Assembly: GCA_030549495.1 (NCBI GenBank)
Contig: JAUIRK010000673.1
Coordinates: 124,001 to 188,000, forward strand
DNA length: 64,000 nt
Source: Nectonema munidae
Lineage: Eukaryota > Nematomorpha > Nectonematoida > Nectonematidae
Reading direction: 5' to 3'
A program made the position numbers and the translations under genes. Below the pieces are notes generated by a model, which was not told where the DNA came from, ran no database searches, and saw nothing but the letters and a program-made list of their open reading frames with translations. Within the stretch, counting starts at the first letter, position 1; every line of letters begins with the position of its first letter. Shown here in pieces: positions 44,790-56,284 of this stretch.

Positions 44790-45430
44790 ATACCTGCCAA
44801 CCTAAAATTATTGAAACCTGGAGATTCTTGATTTTTTGTTGGAAAAAGAGGGAGATGTTGCCTAAAAGAGGGAGAACTGAATTAATCTACAAAATTCACT
44901 TTAACAAACAGCATTTTGTTAAATATAATTGACAATTTATTAGAATAATGCAAAATACAGATATACTAACACAATAAAGTACTTAGCGAAACAAGAACAA
45001 AACAAATATTTCTGCGTTCAGGATTATGTGTCTTCATAGCTGAAATGCCCGTCAATGTACCATCTAACTTTAAAGATAAGAGTATATCGGTTTTATTTTT
45101 ATGTACAATGCTGAATAATCGTTCAAGACTTGCATTGCTATGTGCAAGTATAGGAATTAAGGCAGCTACAGAAGAAAGGATTTTGAATCTGTCTGTTGGA
45201 ACTTTTAATTTGGAAATATAATGCCACAAAACATCTAGTCGATAATGAACAATGTCGGTGCCGTTGTCATCAATATCATCAACAATTTCTGCTTCAGTCC
45301 ATGTATTCTTTCCAATTTCATTAGTCAACAACGATTGATAAAATCAGCAAACTATTCAAACAAGGCATTGTTGATATTCTCCCAAAAAGACTCATTAGTG
45401 TGTATCTTTCAATAAAAAATTCTACACGAG
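44790..45430 (-). pseudogene. hAT transposase C-terminal fragment with adjacent element end
   Basis: The minus-strand frame 45331-44966 reads DVLWHYISKLKVPTDRFKIL, VAALIPILAHSNASLERLFS, IVHKNKTDILLSLKLDGTL: the C-terminal hAT dimerisation region, with HSNAxxERxFS diagnostic. The left end CATACCTGCCAACCTAAAAT at about 44790 matches the hAT end type seen with this transposase (CAGACCTGCCAACC) and lies about 180 bases past the stop. The N-terminal part is absent. Confidence 0.75.
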
Positions 45431-45684
45431 AGCACTCAGCTTTGTCTCTTTGAATAACATGAATCCTGGGACTTAACTTTTTCTAGTGGAATTTGTTTTG
45501 AATATAAGCAATATGTAAGCATTGCTTTTTTACACCCCTAAAAATATTGTTTTAGGATGCATTAAAATAGATACATCTGACAAAGTATTAGTGATTGCCA
45601 CAGAGTTTATATTTTTCAAAAAGAATTGGCTTTACAATTCCAGTGGCAATTCTTCTTTAAAAGGTGTTCCATGGAAGATTTAAA

Positions 45685-47650
45685 ACAGCGCTTCTTAACC
45701 CTGCGTCGCCACCCAAATTTGGGGAGCCTGACAATTTTTTTGGGTCGCCAAGCATAAAAAAATCTTGAAATAGCAAAAATAAAACTTAATTATACGAGTA
45801 GAAAAGGGTAAATTTACGAATCAATTCGCTATTCTCTCGTGCATGCAAGTGTATAGTGTATACACTTGTAATTGCAAGTAAGAGCAAAGCAATGCAATGA
45901 TACCTAGTGCCGCCTATCTTGTTTCAATCAAATATTAGTTATATTATAGCGAGAGCGCAATTAACAGAGTATTGCAACTCTGACACATTTACAGTGAATA
46001 TTTGTCAATACATGTCAATCAATTTAGGAAATAAAAGAGCATTGACAGCGCTAATGTGCATTCATTTTTTTCTTGTTCTCGAAGGTGTCAGCAAGTGATT
46101 AATTTATCGTTGTTTTGATCTTATTTCAGCACTATGGCTTATAAACCTCCATATAAAGAAGAATTTCTCAATCTGGGATTTACAGAATTAAAAGATCATG
46201 GTGTATCAAAGCCCCAATGTGTTTATGTATGGAAGTGCCTATCAACGAGTCGATGAAAGAAAATAAATTGAAGCGTCATCTTGGAACTAAACATCCTACT
46301 TTTTCTACCAGTGACAGAAAATTCTTCGAGAAAACGGAAATGCAAATTAAACTCCAGAGATTCGATACGCAGAGTGAGAAAGGACCTTTTTCCTTTTCCC
46401 ATTCTACTACTATGGCATCTTTCCTGGCAGCATAGAGAATTGCAAAACAGAAAAAGTCCCACACATTCGGAGAAGATTTAGTGAAGCCTGCCGTTATTGA
46501 CATGGTCAGAACAGTATGTGGAAATGATGTGGCCAAGAAAATTTAAGATATACCATTGTTAAATGACACAGTTCATTCTCGCACTGTTGACATAAAAAGT
46601 TTATTGAAAAATCAAGGACACACAAGCATTGCCGACAATTATGCCAAGCTTTGGAGCTCACGCAAAACGAGGTTGAAGCGTTTTGGGGGTATATGCTAAA
46701 AAAAAAAGAGCAAAGTTATCCTAGGTGACTAATAGCCCCCGAGAATGCGGAATTCTGCGATATAGTTCTGTTTTTTCTGAGTTCTAGATCCGCCTACTTA
46801 AATTTAGGATTGGCACAATGTATGAGTATAAGGTATAGCTATGCAGTAACAAGGGCCGGTTGGCGTTTAGTGGGATGGAAAGTCCAGGTAGACCTGGACT
46901 CAGCATTCCGTTAGGGGGAGCACGATATCCGAAGATATATATAGCTTTATACTACCACAACAACTGGTGAAGATATATTTGAAATGGTGGATTCTTTTTT
47001 AAAGATGAAGGGCAATCCTGGAATCAATGTTACAGTGTGTGTTGTGATGGTGCACCAGCCATGCTTAGCGCTCGTCAGGGATTTACAAGTCGAGTAAAAA
47101 ATGTGAACCCAGAAGTACTTATTCTTCAGTCTTCTTCACCGAGAGAACCTTGCAGCTAAACATCTTTCTGAGGATTAAATGTTGTAATGAAAGAAGTTAT
47201 TCAAATGGCTAACTTCATTAAATCTAGATCACTAAACAGTAGAATTTTTAATCGGATGTGCAAAGATTTTGGGTCAGAACACGCCCATTTGCTCTACCAT
47301 TCTGAGGTTCGATGGTAATCTCGAGGGAAAGTCCTTCAGAGGACTGGAAATGAGAGTAGATATTCAGATATTTTTGGTGGATCAAAAACACCAACTTCCT
47401 TCTAGTCTTTACGATTCAAAATGGCTTTTACAATTGGCGTACCTCACAGATATTTTTACAAAAATTAACAACTTGAATACATCAATGCAAGGCCGAAATG
47501 AGACACTGGTAAGAAAAGCAGAAAAGTTGACAGCATTCAAAGAGAAGCTCAGTCTGTGGAAACGAAAAATTTCCGTTGGAATTGAAAGAGTACAGAATCT
47601 TTTATTTCTGATTTGTTTTTTTCTTCTGAAGCTAATCTTTTTTTAGAAAC
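45685..47650 (+). pseudogene. ZBED5/SCAND3-like hAT transposase, broken
   Basis: The left end CAGCGCTTCTTAACCCTGCG at about 45688 is a hAT end. The protein starts MAYKPPYKEEFLNLGFTEL near 46134, then a BED finger (PQC..CMEVPINESM, KENKLKRHLGTKHP). The stretch with AKQKKSHTFGEDLVKPAVID follows a stop at 46434. Further frames give CCDGAPAMLSARQGFTSRVK near 47030, NFIKSRSLNSRIFNRMC and HLLYHSEVRW near 47200-47310. Frame 47269-47646 gives LLQLAYLTDIFTKINNLNTS, then LTAFKEKLSLWKRKI. This is the domain order of ZBED5-like hATs. Many stops and frame changes occur. It ends where a piggyBac fragment begins near 47655. Confidence 0.85.
46840..46960 (+). repeat. Short dispersed repeat inside the ZBED5-like hAT
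   Basis: TATGCAGTAACAAGGGCCGG, then TTTAGTGGGATGGAAAG and GCACGATATCCGAAG, resembles a segment in both copies of the inverted duplication (TATGCAGTACAAGAGGCCGT, TTTAGTGGGACGGAA and TCATGATATCC at 18370-18430, and inverted near 43450-43520). It interrupts the transposase frame. It is likely a SINE-like repeat; the ends are uncertain. Confidence 0.4.
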
Positions 47651-47654
47651 CATC

Positions 47655-48256
47655 GTAAGTGACTTTTTTAAGGTTGGCTGTTTGTTATTTTTCATACCTT
47701 TACAAGAATTTTGATGATCACTCAGATCTTTTTATATTTTCACAGGGTCTCCATTTTCCAAAAGTTTTCACTGAGGTTCCATATTCTGCAGAAAAGCTAC
47801 ATCTATACTATAGGAAATTGTAGAATTGATGAAAATATTCGCCTATCTGGAAGATCTCATTGGCCAAAACATGTTGAAAAAGTTAGACGATGTGCCATTT
47901 CTTCATGCTCGAGAAAAACAAGAACTATATATGAAAAGTGTGATGTTGCATTATGCATTGATAATGAACATTTCAAAAAGTTCCATACCCTGCAATTTTT
48001 TTAATTTTGTTGAATTTGTTAATAAATTTCCCTACTTGACAGTTTCATTTAACTTTAGACTCACTTGGCTTTTTTATAAAAAGGTATATATCCATATAAG
48101 CAAGCTTAGCGTACACATATGTATACGAGCATTTTTCGAGAACATATAGAAAAAAAAAATTTTGTTACCTAGAGGTTGATATTCAATGTAAATAGATGAA
48201 TAAAACAATAGTTTTTCATTTTTTATCAGATGGAATGATAGGCTGGGCATTAATGG
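47655..48256 (+). pseudogene. piggyBac 3' end with C-terminal Cys-rich domain
   Basis: Frame 47711-48004 ends RRCAISSCSRKTRTIYEKCD then VALCIDNEHFKKFHTLQFF, the zinc-ribbon-like C-terminus of piggyBac transposases (RCxxCxxxxxRxxxxxxCxxCxVxLCxxxCFxxFHT), with one expected Cys replaced. The element ends at GCATTAATGGG (to about 48256) followed by TTAA, the piggyBac border. Only the 3' portion is present. It lies between two hAT fragments. Confidence 0.8.
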
Positions 48257-48439
48257 GTTAATAACAGCCGGTTTTTACAAAAATATATTTGATTAACTGC
48301 TGAAAAATTATACTAAACGCCGATATAAAAACTCATCACTGATTTTTAGAGTAAGCACTGCCTGCAAGAGAAACATTTGACAAAGTGATCAATTTTTTTA
48401 CAGCGCATAGTATTAAGTCGAAATCTGGCTAAGCAAAAA

Positions 48440-49140
48440 ATCTTCAGGTGTAATTGGTACCCAGTGCGCCGAGCCATAAAACCATACCCGATGAGTTGAA
48501 AAATGTTTCCAATGAAGTCATTAAAACAGTGTATTTCATTAAAGAAAAACTCTTACTGCATTCAAACGTGAGGTGGTTTTCCAAAGGAAAATTTTCCAAG
48601 CGATACAATGGAAAGAAATCCACGAATTTCTGGAAGGCAAACTAGACATGCATGTAGAATTTTCTGATGTCTGTTTTCGCATATTTCTATCATTTTTAGT
48701 GAACATATTTGAATATATGAATTCCTTTAACCTTGCGCTGAAAGGAAAAGAGATCAGAGTACTCCATTGTAATAAAAAAATGAAGCTAGAATAATTGCAT
48801 TCTTTGACAAGAAAAATTTTGCCCGATTTTTGAAAATATTTGTTAATGAAAATAAGATTTTGAATAATAAAAATGTCCTGGAGGCCATAAAACACCGTGT
48901 AGCATGCCAAGAAATTTCTCTTTATTTTCTTAATCTATAAAAAAAATAATACCAATTTATCAAAAACCAGTTAATAATCTCGATTAGAAATCTGGTCTCA
49001 GAAGACTTGTTAATTCAAGAACGGTTTATTGATTTGTTTAATAATTAAGGAAGTGCGGAGTTATATCACAATGAAATTTTCATAAACCTCAACTTATCAA
49101 TGTTAATCAACGATATTGAAAAACTGCTTAATTTAAATCC
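48440..49140 (+). pseudogene. Second ZBED/GTF2I-like hAT fragment
   Basis: Frame 48454-48645 reads DELKNVSNEVIKTVYFIKEK, then LLLHSNVRWFSKGKFSKRY (the LLLHTEVRWLSRGKVLxR block). Frame 48573-48794 reads HEFLEGKLDMHVEFSDVCFR, then FLVNIFEYMNSFNLALKGK. These are the same regions found in the fragment just before it (47200-47600), so this is a separate insertion or a duplicated piece and not its direct continuation. It has several stops and no ends. Confidence 0.65.
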
Positions 49141-49345
49141 CCCTAAATGTATTCCCTTATGTTAATTATGTAGCAAATTTTTCAATTTTGAGTAAAAGGT
49201 CGTTTTCATTTACCAGGAACTGATGTAACGCTTATGTCAAAGTATGAACAAATTGGTCTCGATGAGGAATCAAATCCAGAGGCTTCCATGCTGAGTCCAA
49301 CATCTAAACCAACCTGCTATGCCATCCATAGAGTATGCTGCAGGG

Positions 49346-49799
49346 CAGTGGTGGCGAACCTGTGGCACGCAAAGAGATTTTAAATGGCACGCTTGAAAAA
49401 TATAAAAATTTTAATCATATGAAAATTTTGAATTTTTTTTCCTTTTTCTTCTTCCAAATAGTACTTAAAAAGTGCTTCAAAATTTTGTTCAGTTTGCATT
49501 CATTCGTTCAATAAATATGTTATAGCTAAATTGATTTTTTAGTAAAGTGGAAAGTGTTTTAAAAGTTACTATTTCTTGTCTCAGTTTAATATCTTACTTA
49601 AACGTTTTTTTTCTAATAATAATCTCACTCCCTGTAAATTTGAACTAATAATCAGATACTCAAAAAATATCAACTGTTTTTTCGTTTTTTAAGTTTTTTT
49701 GGAAATCAAAAAACTTTTTTTAATCTGGCACGCAGAAAATTTCTTTGAGAGATAAAAAATTTTTTTGGCACGCAGCATAAAAAAGGTTCGCTATCACTA
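49346..49799. mobile_element. hAT MITE, 454 bp, nested
   Basis: The left end is CAGTGGTGGCGAACC and the inverted right end TAGTGATAGCGAACC, 12 of 15 matching. The motif GGCACGC is repeated near both ends (49372, 49386, 49725, 49766), a common sub-terminal pattern of hATs. Flanks CTGCAGGG (49338-49345) and TTGTAGGG (49800-49807) agree at six of eight bases and fit a diverged 8-bp target duplication. There is no coding frame. Confidence 0.75.
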
Positions 49800-49807
49800 T
49801 TGTAGGG

Positions 49808-50950
49808 CATGCATGGGCAACCTACGGCCCTCGGGCCAAATTCGGCCCACGAAGGCTTTTCATCCGTCCCGCGGAGACCTTTGAGTCCGTTCCAGTATAA
49901 TAAAAGTGGATGTAAATTAATAAAAAATATTATTTTTATTGCTTTTCTTGTTGACTTTACTTCATATCTGAATGGCTTAAATTCAAAATTGCAAGGAAAG
50001 GGACAATTTGTTCATCAGTTGTACACTCATATCCGAACATTCCAAAATAAAATTCAACTGTGGGAAAAACAGCTGAGAAATGGTAATACTTTCCATTTCC
50101 CTACATTTGTGCAAAGCAGACTCCACTTCCTATGCTGATGAGCTTATATCAATTCACAAAGAATTCATAAGTATGTTTCAAGATTTCAGTTCACAAGAAA
50201 CTAATCTACATGTTTTCTCTTCACCATTTGATATGAATGTTGAGGAAGCTCCAGAGAAACTGCAGGTGGAATTGATTGAACTTAAAGGAAATGAAGATTT
50301 GAGACGAAAAATAAAAAATTATTCGTTACTGGAGTTTTAGAAAAAAATCTACCTAAAGAAGGTTTCCACAGGATCGCAGATTTTGCAAGAAAAAAATGTC
50401 ACTATTCGGGAGTATTTATATAAGTGAGCAGCTGTTTACAAAAATGAAATATATAAAATCAAAAACAAGATCAAGGCTGACGGACAATCACCTTGAAAAT
50501 AACCTAAGAGTAGCCGACTCCAGCATTTCACCAAACATTGAGACACTCGTAACTAAACATCAAGTCCAAATTTCGCATTAGAATGATGTTTGTTACAATT
50601 TTTCTTACATGTAGTTACAAGATTAATAAAAAAAGTGTTTCAGTAAATAATTTTTCTCATATGTAATAATAATTCTGCTAAACCATGTGTTTCAAAAAAA
50701 ATATTTAAATAAATATTTTCAGCTTTTACTATTTTTCTTCCTGAACATTTCTATTAAAAGTAAACGATCAATATATAAAATGATATTGATAAAAATCAGT
50801 AGTTTAATAAATGCTTATATGAAAAGTATATAATAAGTATAACTATGTATGCATGCATACTTTGTAAATCTATAATTAGGGCTCCTGGCCCGTACCCTGT
50901 CTTGGAAAGCATAATCTGGCCCACAAGTGAACAAAGGTGGCCCATGCATG
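49808..50950 (+). mobile_element. GTF2IRD2-like hAT, internally deleted, 1.14 kb, nested
   Basis: Ends are CATGCATGGGCAACCTACGG at 49808 and, inverted, CATGCATGGGCCACCTTTGT from 50950. Inside, frame 49809-50138 carries DFTSYLNGLNSKLQGKGQFV then YTHIRTFQNKIQLWEKQLRN. Frame 50080-50340 carries FQDFSSQETNLHVFSSPFD. Frame 50396-50581 carries EQLFTKMKYIKSKTRSRL then NIETLVTKHQVQISH, the conserved C-terminus. The BED finger and catalytic core are deleted and frames are broken, so it could move only with outside help. Flanking 8-mers TTGTAGGG and CTATAGAG are a poor but plausible duplication. Confidence 0.8.
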
Positions 50951-51481
50951 CTATAGAGGATACGTTAAATTTGTTTTCAAAAAACTTAAGTTATGCTGTA
51001 AAATTTTTTAGTTTGCAATCTTAATTTATTTTTTGATTTTTGTTTGCACAATTTTATCTTTATTTTATACCCTTTTTTGAGAGTCTAACGAACTTACACT
51101 TATTCTTATACACAAAAATTCTATTTTTTATACATGTAAGGGTAATTTTCGAAACCATTTTTCACAGGGGGGTTAGTCCCATGAGGCCTCCCCCTTGAAT
51201 CCGCAACAGGTTAATTGATATCCTTACCCCCTTTCTACACATAATTTGGAGATGGTGCGCATCTATTTAAAGTGAGAAAGAAGGAGCTATATATATTATA
51301 TAAGTCTCATTCATTGTTGACTTTAAGCTTAATAGGGCGGAGGTTAAAGTTTACATTAAGATAATTAAGAATGAAATAGAATAGACAAAAGAGGATTAGG
51401 AATTCAGAAAAATGTGTTGTCTTTTTTGGAAGACGCTTGAAAGTCCACCCCCTCCAATAATTCCAAGGATGTGCGCCCCTG

Positions 51482-51950
51482 AATCAAACACATTTTTTTC
51501 ATATAAACATCGCAGGGTGTCTAGTAAACTCTTTCCTTTCATAATACATTAACTCATATAAAACTCTCCAACCTTCAGTCATTTGTTTTCTCTATCAATC
51601 AAATATCCTTTTATCAATTCCTGTAGTGTGCATGATAGACTACTTCATTTTCAAATGAAAAGCCTATTCGCCCCAACAATTTTTTTTAAACTAGTGTATA
51701 TGCGATATGCAAATTTAATTAAAATTATTTTATTAAAATTTTCGCAGGAAGTATAGTTTTTAAATTTCATCAATTTTGTAAAAAAAATATAAAGTAGTCT
51801 TATGAAGTTAATATTCGCTGAATACACTCTATTTTAAAGGACTGTTTGAATATTTGCTCTCCGGTGGTATTTCCAGACCAGTAATTTTGAAAATTGAAAA
51901 AAAGCTTGGTTATAGTAATTAATACGGATAACCATGTTATGATAGAGTTC
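51482..51950. repeat. MITE-like segment adjoining copy B
   Basis: This matches 56300-56765 in reverse (AGACACCCTGCGATGTTTAT, GAAGTAGTCTATC, TCTGGAAATACCAC-type blocks) and the interior of the 29203-29510 MITE. It joins the CAGGGGC end of the composite repeat at the same position as in copy C, so the join predates the spread of this unit. Confidence 0.6.
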
Positions 51951-51959
51951 TTATATAGT

Positions 51960-52680
51960 TATATGCTATAAAAATATTTGCCTTGCTCAAAAATGCATGG
52001 CCTTATTCAAATGACAGGCTACATTACTGCCTCTGATCAAATATAGCTCAAATTTGCATTACTATTAAAGAAGTGAACGTAAATGAAAAAAATAGATTTA
52101 AAATATTCATTCCAAGGCCTAACCTTAAAACAAGAAAAGTAATATCGAAAATCTACTTATAAGACAAACAAGTCTAAAAAATACTATAAAAAAAATTATA
52201 TATAGAAAGTTGAAAATCATTAGGGGGCAAAAGGCTTTTTCGCCCCCTTAAAATTACATTGGGGAAGGCCGCCCGTGATATAAATTAAAGTGATCTATGA
52301 ATTTAGATTAAAAAAAATAAAAGAATAAGAAAATAATACATTGTTTTATATTATATTTATTTTTACAAGAAAACATGCGGGTCGTGATAAAAAAAACAAG
52401 TTATAGCTTTGCAAATGCAAAAGCTATGGTAACAAAATATGCTAATGTCTTACTTTAAATTTAGAAAAAAGAATATATAAAATTGCAATTTTTTTAATTG
52501 AAGATGTATATAAATAAACTAGAAAAGTTTAAGAGCCATTTTTATTGACTTAAGAAGAAGAAGAAGAAAGAAAAAAATAAATAAATAAAAATCAAAATGA
52601 AACCTTTTAATGTGGCCTGCCATTGGGATAGAAAAAGGAAGCATTGTTTTCTCATCGTGATTTCTTCATACCCAGATGGA
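51960..52680. other. No gene recognised; GAA-rich microsatellite
   Basis: AT-rich DNA. AAAGGCTTTTTCGCCCCCTT near 52231-52250 resembles the end of the CAGGGGCGCAC family. A GAA/AAG microsatellite lies at 52550-52570 and (AAAT)n at 52574-52590. Confidence 0.45.
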
Positions 52681-52681
52681 T

Positions 52682-55600
52682 AGAGGTAGGTAGGTAGGTA
52701 TGGAGATTTCTAAGCACTTTCCAGCTGGAGCTGATATGCTTGCAAGTCTGCTGGAATTTAGTCTTCAAAGTGTAAGTTTAGTCTTTGTGGGTCTTTCTAA
52801 AATAGAAAGGAAAATTTTGAAGATTTTCATGGCTGTAGACACTAGACTGTTGTGTAGAATGTATGGGTTAGTGATGTTAATGGCTTATTGTTATTGGATA
52901 TTTGAGGAAGGAATGAGTGTTTGGTTTGCAGAGAGTATTGGTTCGATTGTGGTTATGAGAAGAGAGAGGTGTTTGATGAGTAATGGGTGTTGTAGAAGAT
53001 CATGTAGAGAGGATGGAATATCTTTAAAAAAGTAGCGGCTTTTTTCAAGGAGTTAGTGTCGGTGAGAATGAAAAATTGGACAATAAAGGAGAATATGTAT
53101 AGGTGTTTCAATGTACGAACAGCTGAAACAACAAGAAAGGGCTTGAGTGAAGATTGAATTTGAAGAAGTATGCATTACAAGGGCAATGGGATGAGAGCCA
53201 GCGAATGATGTTCCGAGGGAGTGAGTGAAAGTGTTTGTTTAAAATGAGTTGTGATAATGGCATTGATGTCGGAAGTGATGTGATGGTTGAGTCAATAGAT
53301 TGTTGCCACTGCAGTAGTGTAGAGTTAGTTATAGTGTTTGTAAATGTGGAGATGGGTAGAGAAAATAGGGGTAGGATCTGTGAATCAGAGATTTTTGATT
53401 TTGCAACGTAATCGACGAGGTAATTTTCGAAACAGCTGGAATGAGATGGGCACCAGACGATTTTTAATTCAAAGTGATTAGATAGGTGAATAAGTTTGCT
53501 TGCTAAACTATAAGTTGAATGTGAGATTTTGTTTTAAAGTTTTAGGTCATTAATTAAATTTTGCGAGTCTGTGAAAAAAGTGATATATTTGAAGGAGGTA
53601 GAAAAGGAAGTTAGGTTATTAAGGAGAATGTTGGAGGATAGTAATACTGCATGAATTTCTGTTTCGTGTGCAGTGATTTCTGGATCTAGGTTTGTGTGCT
53701 GGATAAGGAATGGTTTTTTTTTGTGTTTTGTAGGAAGAATGTACATGCAGCTGAAGAGCGGTGTTGTGATTTGGAACCGTCAGTGAAAATTGAAAGCGAA
53801 CTGATAGTATTTGTTGTACGTTGGTGAGCTATAAAGTTTAGGGCAAGATATCTATGGTGACAGATGTTAGTGGTGTAAGGAGGAGACGAAGAAGGGTGGA
53901 TGAGCTCAATTGGGTGATTTAATGGTAGCACTTGATAAGATGTTTTGTTAGGAGCAAACTGAATAAATAAGGAATTATAGTACTGCAGTGATTGGGATGT
54001 TTGTGTTGTGTATAGGTTGGTGAAAGGATGTGGTGGGGGTGTAGAGCAGAATATTATAAGGTAATTTTTAAGAAGCGTTTTCTTTAGATTGAGATGTAGG
54101 GGTAGCGTGTTAGTGAATAATTCAATTTTTGTAGTTGGTGTAGTGTGATAGACATTGGTGATAGAAAGGAGACACAGTGGTTGAATTTTGTTAAGATGAG
54201 TAAGGGATGACTGATGTCTCAACTCTGAGCCCCATGAAAGAACTCCATATTTGAAGACAAGGAAAATGAGACTTTTATAAAAGGACTTTGTGATTTTTGG
54301 GGAAAGTCCCCATTTGTAAGAAATTCTGTTTTTAAGAGAGAAAAGGGTTTTGACTAATTTTTGTGAGGTGCTTTTGAAATGAGTAGAGAATTTTAAGTTG
54401 GGTTGGAAAGTGAGCCCAAGATATTTTACTTGGTTCTGTGGATCTAATTTGTTTGTTGTGTTAAGTTGTAAGGGTAAAGGTTTGATTCTTTTGCGTGTGA
54501 AATGAATTAAGTAGGATTTATTAGGGTTAAAGGAAATTTTGTATTGTTGCGCTTTGAATTCAATTTGTTTTAGTAAGTAAGCAGATTGTTTAAGATTTTC
54601 GTTTTGCTCAGAAATAGAAAAGGAGAAAAGAAGGTCGTCGGAATATCCCTGAGAGTCAGAGTTGTTGTTGATAAAAGCAAGAAGGGGGTTGATGTGTATT
54701 AACCAAAGTAGGTCAGATAAGCTGCCACCTTGAGAAGTAGAGAGAGAGCTCGCGAATATATGAGTTGTTGTTTTCAGTTAGAATTAGAATGCGATGGTTG
54801 AGGTAATTATGTATGAACTTTATCATGTATGTGGGGTAGGTGTTATCTATGAGGTTGTTAATGATAGCTGGGTTCCAGGCAGTGTTAAAAGCATTTTCGA
54901 TATCAAGGAATAAAGTTGAAGCTAGTTTATGATTTTTTAGTGCAGATTCGAGGTAAAGCGTGAGGCGAGAAAGTGCTAGTTCTGAGTTTTTGTTGGGAAG
55001 ATAGGCAAATTGGTTAGCGTGAATGAGTCGATTTTTTAAGCTATAATGTAGCAGTCTTTTCTGAGAATTTTCTCTAAAATTTTGCCTATTGTCGGTAAAA
55101 GAGATATGGGGCGCCAATTTTTTATGTTAGTGAGATCTCGATTGGGTTTAGGAATCAAGATTAATTTGCTAATTTTCCAGATATTGGAAAAGTAGCCTAG
55201 TCTTAAGCAACTGTTGAATAATTGAAGTATGTGGGGATAGATAATATGGTATGCTTTGCGAACGTGTTTCATGGATATGTGGTCGTAACTGCATGCTAGT
55301 TTGGGTTTAATTTAAAGGAGTTTACGGCGTTGCTGAGTTCTGTAATCGTGATTCGTGGAAAATCAAAGGTGTTGGTGCTACGTAAATATGATTGAGTTTT
55401 AAGTCTTATGATGGAATTGTGAATATTGTCGGTTATTAGTGAATCGGATGGAAAAAGTGAAGTAAGAAAGGAGGAGTTCAAGTGTGATGTTTCAGTGTTG
55501 TTTGCTGGAAGTATATGAGGAAGTAAGGGAGATGAGGATTTTTTATTAGTTATTTTATTAATAGTGCTCCAGGGTTTGGAAGGAATTTGAGAGGTGAATT

Positions 55601-55800
55601 TTTTCCAGGCTTGTTTTTTTTAGCTTTATTGATTTCTTTTTTGTATAACTTTTTTAGTAGGAAGTGATGTTGAATGCTATCATGGGTGTTTATTTTTCTT
55701 ATAAGTTTTGATGAACGTTTAAGTATTGCCAGAAGTATTGGCACGAGTCTCGAAAGTCAGCGTAGACTTTTATTTTCTATTAATGATTGTGTAGATGAAA
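52682..55800 (-). mobile_element. Non-LTR retrotransposon (LINE) with RT and RNase H, 5'-truncated, broken
   Basis: The minus-strand copy runs from about 55800 to a 3' tail of (TACC)n at 52701-52682. Coding frames cover the reverse transcriptase and a C-terminal RNase H. An endonuclease domain is not seen, so the 5' part is missing. The coding strand is strikingly poor in G, unlike the other transposons here. No target duplication was identified. The upstream neighbour is a piggyBac fragment on the other strand. Confidence 0.85.
53400..55744 (-). pseudogene. LINE reverse transcriptase-RNase H polyprotein, broken
   Basis: In minus-strand order: 55272-55036 has LILIPKPNRDLTNIKNWRPI then SLLPTIGKILEKI (RT fingers). 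55117-54713 has NQFAYLPNKNSELALSRL and LFLDIENAFNTAWNPAI (palm motif A). After a frame change come TSQGGSLSDLLW (motif B) and SDSQGYSDDLLFSFSI (motif C, with the double Asp), then VKYLGLTFQPNLKFSTHF (thumb). 54222-53686 has SSLSIFTDGSKSQHRSSAAC (RNase H first Asp). 53746-53534 has ITAHETEIHAV (Glu) and ITFFTDSQNLINDL (next Asp). RT followed by RNase H is known for the I/R1/LOA/Jockey-related groups. At least four frame changes or stops break it. Confidence 0.88.
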
Positions 55801-55849
55801 ATAGATTTGATAAAATTCCTGTATAGACAGAAGAAACTTTTAGATCTGT

Positions 55850-56284
55850 ATTGAAAGCAATTCTTTAGAAAAACAATAAGAGATAGAAGATAAAGAAATT
55901 TTATGGTCAAATGTTGAACCAATAAATATTGGTAGACAGGGAAGCGAAAATATAATTACAGGAGGTGTTGGTCTAAAATCAAATGTTTTTGCGGAATCCC
56001 CTAAAGAATGCTTGAATTTGTTTTTAAGTGAGTCAATTTTAAATGAAATAATACATAAGACAAATATTTATATCAAAGATAACGATAAAGAAAAACTTGA
56101 TGATGTTAGGTATCCTCACATTTGTATCATAGACATTGAAGAACTGCATGCTTTTATTTATCTGACTTATTTGAGAGCATTGCTAAAACAAAATTACTTG
56201 AGAGTAAAATTTTTGTGGTCAGATTTGTGTTGTCCTATATTTGCTTCCACGATGGGTATGAAGAGATTTTATTTTTTGAATAAA
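55850..56284 (+). pseudogene. piggyBac transposase, N-terminal fragment
   Basis: Translation gives KEILWSNVEPINIGRQGSEN, then GVGLKSNVFAESPKECLNLF, then frame 56012 LSESILNEIIHKTNIYIKDN, EELHAFIYLTYLRALLKQNY, LWSDLCCPIFASTMGMKRFY, LNKHL. This is the start of the piggyBac domain (PxxxFxLFFxxxxxxxIxxxTNxY, ExxxFIGIxxxMG, SxxMxxxRFxxIxxxLHF). It is cut off at 56285 by the CAGGGGCGCACATCC end of composite repeat C. Confidence 0.8.

Larger units (their letters stand above)
49145..51481 (+). repeat. Composite interspersed repeat copy B, with nested insertions
   Basis: Outer parts (49145-49345 and 50951-51481) match copies A and C. The right limit reads, on the minus strand, CAGGGGCGCACATCCTTGGA. 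The degenerate tRNA-like segment lies at about 49245-49320. The copy is split at one site by a hAT MITE (49346-49799) and a deleted hAT (49808-50950). Beyond 51481 it is joined to a MITE-like segment (51482-51950), the same junction as in copy C. Confidence 0.7.

Noticed and set aside
46223-46536. Minus-strand frames over 46.2-46.5 kb
   Set aside because: They lie opposite the BED-finger region of the ZBED5-like transposase.
52700-53035. Plus-strand 111-codon frame with membrane-like stretch
   Set aside because: It lies opposite the C-terminal end of the LINE; the G-rich strand yields chance frames.
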